From positions 1-8,468 of the forward strand of contig CAITID010000114.1 in NCBI GenBank assembly GCA_903892335.1: 8,468 nt of DNA. Direction: 5' to 3'. The notes beneath the pieces were generated by a model. It saw only the letters and a list, made by a program, of their open reading frames with translations, was not told the DNA's origin and did not search any database. This stretch comes from an uncultured Actinomycetes bacterium (GTDB lineage: Bacteria; Actinomycetota; Actinomycetes; Nanopelagicales; Nanopelagicaceae). The stretch's first letter is position 1. The number at the start of each line of letters is the position of its first letter. Below, piece after piece: positions 4,748 to 8,468 of the stretch. The position numbers were made by a program, and so were the translations under genes.

Positions 4748-6712
4748 ATGAATAATCTAGTGCTTGCGATAGATGGACCAAGTGGGTCCGGAAAATCATC
4801 TACTGCAAAAGCATTAGCCATTCGGGCAAATTGGAGTTATCTAGATACTGGCGCGCTTTATCGAGCAGTCACTTTCTTAGGACTAAAACATTCAGTACAG
4901 GATGAGGCTGAATTATTTTCTCTTTTGGCTAATGCTTCAATTGAGTTCACATGCTCGCCAAAAGACCCGAGAGTTTTTCTTGATGGTGAGGATATAAGCG
5001 AGGCTATTAGATTTCAAAGAATTAATGAATCGGTAAGTGTTTATAGCGCTATGCCTGCGATAAGAAAATATTTACTTGATTTACAGCAAACTTATATTGA
5101 AACTGCACCTGTTGGAATTGTTGTTGAAGGCAGAGATATTGGAACAGTTGTGGCGCCGAATGCTCCTCTTAAAATCTACCTACACGCGGATATTCAATCC
5201 CGAACACTGCGACGTGAGAATGAAAGCATCGAGAAAATTCCAGCAGTTGATATCTCGAATTCTTTATCAGCACGGGATGCAATGGATTCAAGCCGCGTTT
5301 TATCACCCTTAGCTAAGGCAGAAGATGCAGCCGAAATTGATTCCACGAGATTGTCCCTGCAGGAAGTGGTTGATCAAATCTGGAAATGGATGCAACAACG
5401 AAATTTGCTGGGCTTGCCAACGATTGCAGTTATTGGTCGTCCGAATGTTGGAAAATCAACATTGGTAAATCGCATGATCGGTCGCCGGGAAGCAATTGTT
5501 GAAGATACGCCAGGAGTTACTCGAGATCGAGTCAAATATGAAGCAGAATGGAATGGTCGTAGATTCTTTCTGGTTGATACAGGTGGCTGGGAGGTTAAAC
5601 CAGAAGGTATTAGCGAAAAAATAACTGCTGGCGCCGAAGCCGCAATTGCTGAATCTGATTTAATAATGTTTGTAATTGATGCGCAAATCGGAGCCTTAGA
5701 TGAGGACCAATCTCTCGTGACATTACTCCGCAAAAGTAATAAAAAAGTAATTTTAGTAGCGAATAAAATAGATAATGCCGCTGATGAATCCGATGCTTAC
5801 GCGCTTTGGAATTTAGGACTTGGTGAACCACGATTCGTTTCAGCATTACACGGTAGAGGAAGTGGTGATTTATTAGATTTACTGATTTCACAATTACCAG
5901 AAGTTGGTTCACAACCAGCTGATGATGGATACCGAAGGGTTGCACTCGTAGGCAGACCTAATGTTGGTAAATCATCTCTACTAAATGTTTTAGCTGGATC
6001 CTCTCGAGTACTTGTTGATGATGCTGAAGGAACGACTAGAGATGCAGTTGATGAGTTAATAGATTTCGGCGGATCAACTTGGCGCTTTATCGACACTGCT
6101 GGTATTCGAAGACGAGCTCATCAAGCAAGTGGTACTGACTATTACGCCTCACTTAGGACGGCAATTGCATTAGAGCGAGCTGAAGTGGCTTTAGTTATAT
6201 TAGATGCATCCCAAATAATGACAGAGCAAGATATTCGAATTGTTTCGATGGCCGAAGAGGTTGGCAAAGCTTTGGTGATAGTGATGAATAAATGGGATTT
6301 AGTTGATGAAGAGCGGCAAATTGTGTTGGATCGTGAGATCGAGCGACAACTGGAGCGATATCCGTGGGCACAGCGGGTTAATTTGTCTGCGAAGACTGGA
6401 TGGCATCGAGATCGTTTAGCGCCAGCGCTTCGAACTGCGCTTAGCAGTTGGGAAAAACGCATCCCAACAGCCAAATTAAACGCTTTCTTAGGTGAATTAG
6501 TTGGAGCAAATCCACCACCCGTGAGAAGTGGCAAGCAGCCTAAGATTAAATTTGCAACCCAAGCCGGAGTTTGTCCACCGAAATTCGTAGTTTTTGCTAC
6601 TGGATTTTTAGAAGATGCCTACCGCAGATTTATTGAGCGCAGATTGCGTGAAGAGTTTGGGTTTGCTGGCTCACCAATTGAGGTTGCGGTGAAGATAAAG
6701 GAGCGAGATTGA
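4748..6712 (+). CDS. cmk-der: Fused cytidylate kinase / ribosome-assembly GTPase Der
   Basis: One uninterrupted 654-residue ORF with two enzymes. Residues 1 to about 217 are cytidylate kinase (CMP or dCMP + ATP to the diphosphate): P-loop GPSGSGKSS (10-18), DTGALYR (33-39), VVEGRDIGTVV (125-135) and an arginine-rich lid region around 152-156. Residues from about 222 are Der (EngA), a double GTPase that acts in assembly of the 50S ribosomal subunit. Its first G domain has GRPNVGKS (230-237), GVTRD (256-260), DTGG (277-280), NKID (339-342) and SALHG (365-369). The second has GRPNVGKS (402-409), GTTRD (428-432), DTAG (449-452), NKWD (514-517) and SAKTG (547-551). A KH-like domain ends the protein (about 570-654). 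The linker is only a few residues. No ribosome site or -10 precedes the internal ATG at 5390, so separate Der is not indicated. Such fusions are known in some actinobacteria. Confidence 0.96.
   Translation: MNNLVLAIDGPSGSGKSSTAKALAIRANWSYLDTGALYRAVTFLGLKHSVQDEAELFSLLANASIEFTCSPKDPRVFLDGEDISEAIRFQRINESVSVYSAMPAIRKYLLDLQQTYIETAPVGIVVEGRDIGTVVAPNAPLKIYLHADIQSRTLRRENESIEKIPAVDISNSLSARDAMDSSRVLSPLAKAEDAAEIDSTRLSLQEVVDQIWKWMQQRNLLGLPTIAVIGRPNVGKSTLVNRMIGRREAIVEDTPGVTRDRVKYEAEWNGRRFFLVDTGGWEVKPEGISEKITAGAEAAIAESDLIMFVIDAQIGALDEDQSLVTLLRKSNKKVILVANKIDNAADESDAYALWNLGLGEPRFVSALHGRGSGDLLDLLISQLPEVGSQPADDGYRRVALVGRPNVGKSSLLNVLAGSSRVLVDDAEGTTRDAVDELIDFGGSTWRFIDTAGIRRRAHQASGTDYYASLRTAIALERAEVALVILDASQIMTEQDIRIVSMAEEVGKALVIVMNKWDLVDEERQIVLDREIERQLERYPWAQRVNLSAKTGWHRDRLAPALRTALSSWEKRIPTAKLNAFLGELVGANPPPVRSGKQPKIKFATQAGVCPPKFVVFATGFLEDAYRRFIERRLREEFGFAGSPIEVAVKIKERD
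6697..6703 (+). promoter_or_regulatory. Shine-Dalgarno site deciding a TTG start
   Basis: AAAGGAG lies five bases before the TTG at 6709. It supports this non-ATG start and lies inside the last codons of cmk-der. Confidence 0.8.
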
Positions 6713-7260
6713 AATTTACAATAGCGAACGCTCTAACAACATTGCGTGCACTTGGCGTGCCCTTGTTTCTGTATTTCTTTCTCGTTGCTGACAAACCGAT
6801 CATCAGTTTTTTCATCATCATGTTCGGTGGTTTAACCGACTATTTTGATGGCAAGGTGGCTCGTGCACTGAATCAAACCTCTGATTTTGGCGCAAAATTC
6901 GATCCCACGGTAGATCGTTTATATATAGCAGCAATCATCATTGCTTTTGCCGCTCAGGATTACCTTCCTTGGATCCTAGTAATTTCATTACTGGCCCGTG
7001 ACTTCATCTTGCTACTTCTGGCTATTTACCAAAAGCTACATAGCATCCCTTATGTCGAAGTAACTTTCCTTGGCAAGGCCGCGACCTTTAATCTGCTCTA
7101 TGCCTTCCCGTTGCTGCTACTCGATGAGGTGGATCAAATAGCGATGGCAACTAACTCACTAGGTTGGGCATTTGCTATCTGGGGTGTCTGCTTGTACTTT
7201 TACACCGGAATTATTTATCTAATCAACGGCATTTCCCGCATTAAGAAGGGCAACAAATGA
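6709..7260 (+). CDS. CDP-alcohol phosphatidyltransferase (PgsA-like), membrane
   Basis: Integral membrane enzyme that transfers a phosphatidyl group from CDP-diacylglycerol to an alcohol, making a phospholipid. The family signature D-x2-DG-x2-AR-x8-G-x3-D-x3-D is complete at residues 44-69 (D44, D47, G48, A51, R52, G61, D65, D69); its aspartates bind the metal ions. The 183 residues contain about six hydrophobic segments, near 14-26, 30-43, 70-83, 86-105, 124-139 and 150-172. The TTG start overlaps the TGA of cmk-der (TTGA), with a good Shine-Dalgarno sequence five bases upstream, so translation is coupled. The stop overlaps the gcvH start (ATGA). The position beside gcvH/garA recalls mycobacterial pgsA2. 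The acceptor alcohol (glycerol-3-phosphate, inositol phosphate, phosphatidylglycerol for cardiolipin) cannot be decided from sequence, so I give no symbol. Confidence 0.88.
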   Translation: MKFTIANALTTLRALGVPLFLYFFLVADKPIISFFIIMFGGLTDYFDGKVARALNQTSDFGAKFDPTVDRLYIAAIIIAFAAQDYLPWILVISLLARDFILLLLAIYQKLHSIPYVEVTFLGKAATFNLLYAFPLLLLDEVDQIAMATNSLGWAFAIWGVCLYFYTGIIYLINGISRIKKGNK

Positions 7261-7640
7261 ATTCAGTTCCTGAAAATCTGTTCTATACAAAAGAGCATGA
7301 ATGGGTCGAATCACTTGGTGGGGATCGCTACCGAATTGGAATCACAGATTATGCGCAGTCTGCTCTAGGAGACATTGTTTATATTCAATTACCCAAGATT
7401 GAAAGCAGTGTTACTGCGGGTGCTGTATGCGGAGAGGTTGAATCTACAAAATCTGTCTCGGAGATCTACGCACCGATAACTGGAAAAGTACTTTTGGTGA
7501 ATCAGTCTTTGGATAAGAATCCTGAAGCTATAAATACAGATGCCTATGGGATTGGTTGGATTGCCGAGATTCAATCCGAGGCGGGATTCGACGTGAAATC
7601 CTTGATGTCGGCCAAGGAATACCTAGAAATCACCGCTTGA
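7257..7640 (+). CDS. gcvH: Glycine cleavage system H protein
   Basis: Small lipoylated shuttle protein that carries the aminomethyl group between the P, T and L proteins of glycine cleavage. The 127-residue length is normal. The lipoyl-lysine is K65 in GEVESTKSVSEIYAPITG, and the N-terminal YTKEHEWVE and GITDYAQSALGDIVYIQLP blocks are typical. The start ATG overlaps the stop of the phosphatidyltransferase gene (ATGA), with Shine-Dalgarno AGAAGG at 7244-7249, seven bases upstream. GcvP, GcvT and lipoate enzymes are not in the window. A gcvH standing apart from gcvP/gcvT and just before the FHA-protein gene is the usual actinobacterial arrangement. H-like proteins can also serve as carriers in lipoate transfer; this is not needed to explain the gene. 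Confidence 0.96.
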   Translation: MNSVPENLFYTKEHEWVESLGGDRYRIGITDYAQSALGDIVYIQLPKIESSVTAGAVCGEVESTKSVSEIYAPITGKVLLVNQSLDKNPEAINTDAYGIGWIAEIQSEAGFDVKSLMSAKEYLEITA

Positions 7641-7683
7641 CCGTGCGGGTTTAGAGCAATAGTGTCAGCCTCTAGTTGAACCT

Positions 7684-7690
7684 GAAGGAG
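7684..7690 (+). promoter_or_regulatory. Shine-Dalgarno site of the FHA gene
   Basis: GAAGGAG lies five bases before the ATG at 7696. This favours that ATG over the TTG at 7693, which would be only two bases away. The 55-base gap after gcvH contains no hairpin I can support. Confidence 0.8.
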
Positions 7691-7695
7691 ATTTG

Positions 7696-8139
7696 ATGGC
7701 TGATAAAGCGCTACCGCCCAAAGATCTGACTTCAACCTTAAATCTTCGCCAACTACGTAGTGTTCCTGATCTAAACAAGAATCAGAACTTACTAAATGCT
7801 CTATCAATTGAAGAACGATCAGTCGTTGATGCCTTGCCAAAAGGTGTTGGTATCTTAATCGCGCTTAGTGGCCCAAGTATTTCTTCTCGATTTCTCTTAG
7901 ATTCAAAGAATGTAAAAATCGGCCGAGATCTAAATAATGAAATATGTTTTGATGACATCACAGTTTCACGCTCACATACCATGATTGAGAAGAATGAAAA
8001 TGGATACTCAATTAGAGATTTGGGCAGCTTAAACGGCACATATCTAAATGCTGTTGCCATCAAAGAAAGCTCACTTATCGCTGGTGATGAGATTCAAATC
8101 GGTAAGTATCATCTAACCCTATTTATTGGAGAAAGATAA
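7696..8139 (+). CDS. garA: FHA-domain regulator, GarA/OdhI-like
   Basis: Forkhead-associated protein of the GarA/OdhI type. In mycobacteria and corynebacteria these proteins bind and inhibit 2-oxoglutarate dehydrogenase (GarA also acts on glutamate enzymes) and are switched off when a Ser/Thr kinase phosphorylates an N-terminal threonine. The 147-residue protein has a flexible N-terminus (1 to about 48) and an FHA domain (about 52-147). The expected phosphothreonine-binding positions are visible: GR (76-77), SRSH (91-94) and LNGTY (112-116). The N-terminal ETTSVF motif of GarA/OdhI is not intact; the nearest segment is DLTSTL (10-15). The gene lies between gcvH and an FtsR-like regulator, exactly as garA does. 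The ortholog call rests on FHA similarity plus gene order; the partner enzyme here is inferred. Confidence 0.85.
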   Translation: MADKALPPKDLTSTLNLRQLRSVPDLNKNQNLLNALSIEERSVVDALPKGVGILIALSGPSISSRFLLDSKNVKIGRDLNNEICFDDITVSRSHTMIEKNENGYSIRDLGSLNGTYLNAVAIKESSLIAGDEIQIGKYHLTLFIGER

Positions 8140-8468
8140 TGGCCGTACCAGTTCGGGCATACCTCAGCATCGGTGAGGTGCTATCAAAGCTACGCATTGA
8201 TTTTTCAGATATTACAATCTCAAAAATCCGTTTTCTAGAATCTGAAGGTTTAATTGAGCCGCAAAGAACACCAAGTGGATATCGTAAATTCACCAATTCT
8301 GATTTAGAAAGGTTGCGCTTTGTATTGCTTGCCCAGCGCGATCAATATTTACCGCTTCGCGTTATCAAAGAAAATTTAGATGCCTTAGATCGTGGCTTGA
8401 TACCTGCCAGCACCATTGGGGGAGTTGCAACACCACGCCTTGCAACACAAAATGGCGAAATGGCAGAC
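8139..8468 (+). CDS. ftsR: MerR-family regulator, FtsR-like, 3'-truncated
   Basis: DNA-binding regulator of the MerR superfamily. 110 codons are visible from the ATG at 8139 to the window edge; the C-terminal part is missing. The N-terminal winged helix-turn-helix is clear: YLSIGEVLSKL (8-18), ITISKIRFLESEGLIEPQRTP (26-45), SGYRKFTNSDLERLRFVL (46-63), then LPLRVIKENLDALDRG, the start of the dimer helix. This matches the actinobacterial FtsR/Rv1828 group, which in Corynebacterium activates the cell-division gene ftsZ. The ATG shares one base with the fha stop codon (TAATG), and GGAG at 8128-8131 lies seven bases upstream, so the two genes are translationally coupled. The target genes here are inferred from the family only. 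Confidence 0.9.
   Translation, partial: MAVPVRAYLSIGEVLSKLRIDFSDITISKIRFLESEGLIEPQRTPSGYRKFTNSDLERLRFVLLAQRDQYLPLRVIKENLDALDRGLIPASTIGGVATPRLATQNGEMAD

Noticed and set aside
5390..5392. Separate der gene starting at an internal ATG
   Set aside because: No Shine-Dalgarno sequence at proper spacing and no TANNNT six bases upstream; the reading frame continues without a break from the kinase domain.

Overview
The window looks like a chromosomal core region of a low-GC actinobacterium. The gene orders parA-scpA-scpB-rluB-(aroH-tyrA)-cmk-der and gcvH-garA-ftsR are typical of Actinobacteria, and the FtsR-like and GarA-like proteins are actinobacterial families. The DNA is only moderately GC (low 40s percent by eye) and the genes are tightly packed, often overlapping. 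Together these suggest a streamlined freshwater lineage such as the acI/Nanopelagicales group (Planktophila/Nanopelagicus-like). The lineage is an inference from gene order and composition, not from a marker gene.

Layout. The 3' part of a ParA-family ATPase gene is missing beyond the left edge; the gene is read leftward from 735. A 58-base divergent spacer separates it from rightward scpA, which overlaps scpB, followed by a 23S/16S pseudouridine synthase of the RsuA/RluB family. A 245-base AT-rich intergenic stretch (3009-3253) holds no gene but carries repeated TATCGATA-like boxes. After it come an AroH-type chorismate mutase and prephenate dehydrogenase TyrA, the two steps that commit chorismate to tyrosine. 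A single 654-residue ORF then fuses cytidylate kinase to the ribosome-assembly GTPase Der. It overlaps a TTG-started CDP-alcohol phosphatidyltransferase gene, which overlaps gcvH. An FHA-domain GarA/OdhI-like protein and a MerR-family FtsR-like regulator (cut by the right edge) close the window.

Functionally this is housekeeping: chromosome segregation/condensation (ParA, ScpA, ScpB), ribosome maturation (RluB, Der), nucleotide, tyrosine and phospholipid synthesis (Cmk, AroH, TyrA, PgsA-like), glycine cleavage (GcvH), and signalling to central carbon metabolism and division (FHA protein, FtsR). I found no mobile element, CRISPR array, RNA gene or defence system.

The most notable non-coding pattern is that five genes at probable transcription-unit heads (parA, scpA, rluB, aroH, cmk-der) each have a TANNNT -10 hexamer ending exactly six bases before the start codon, mostly with no Shine-Dalgarno sequence. 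This is the geometry of leaderless mRNAs. The genes inside the last operon (the PgsA-like gene, gcvH, fha, ftsR) instead have clear Shine-Dalgarno sequences. The second notable pattern is the TATCGATA box cluster upstream of aroH.
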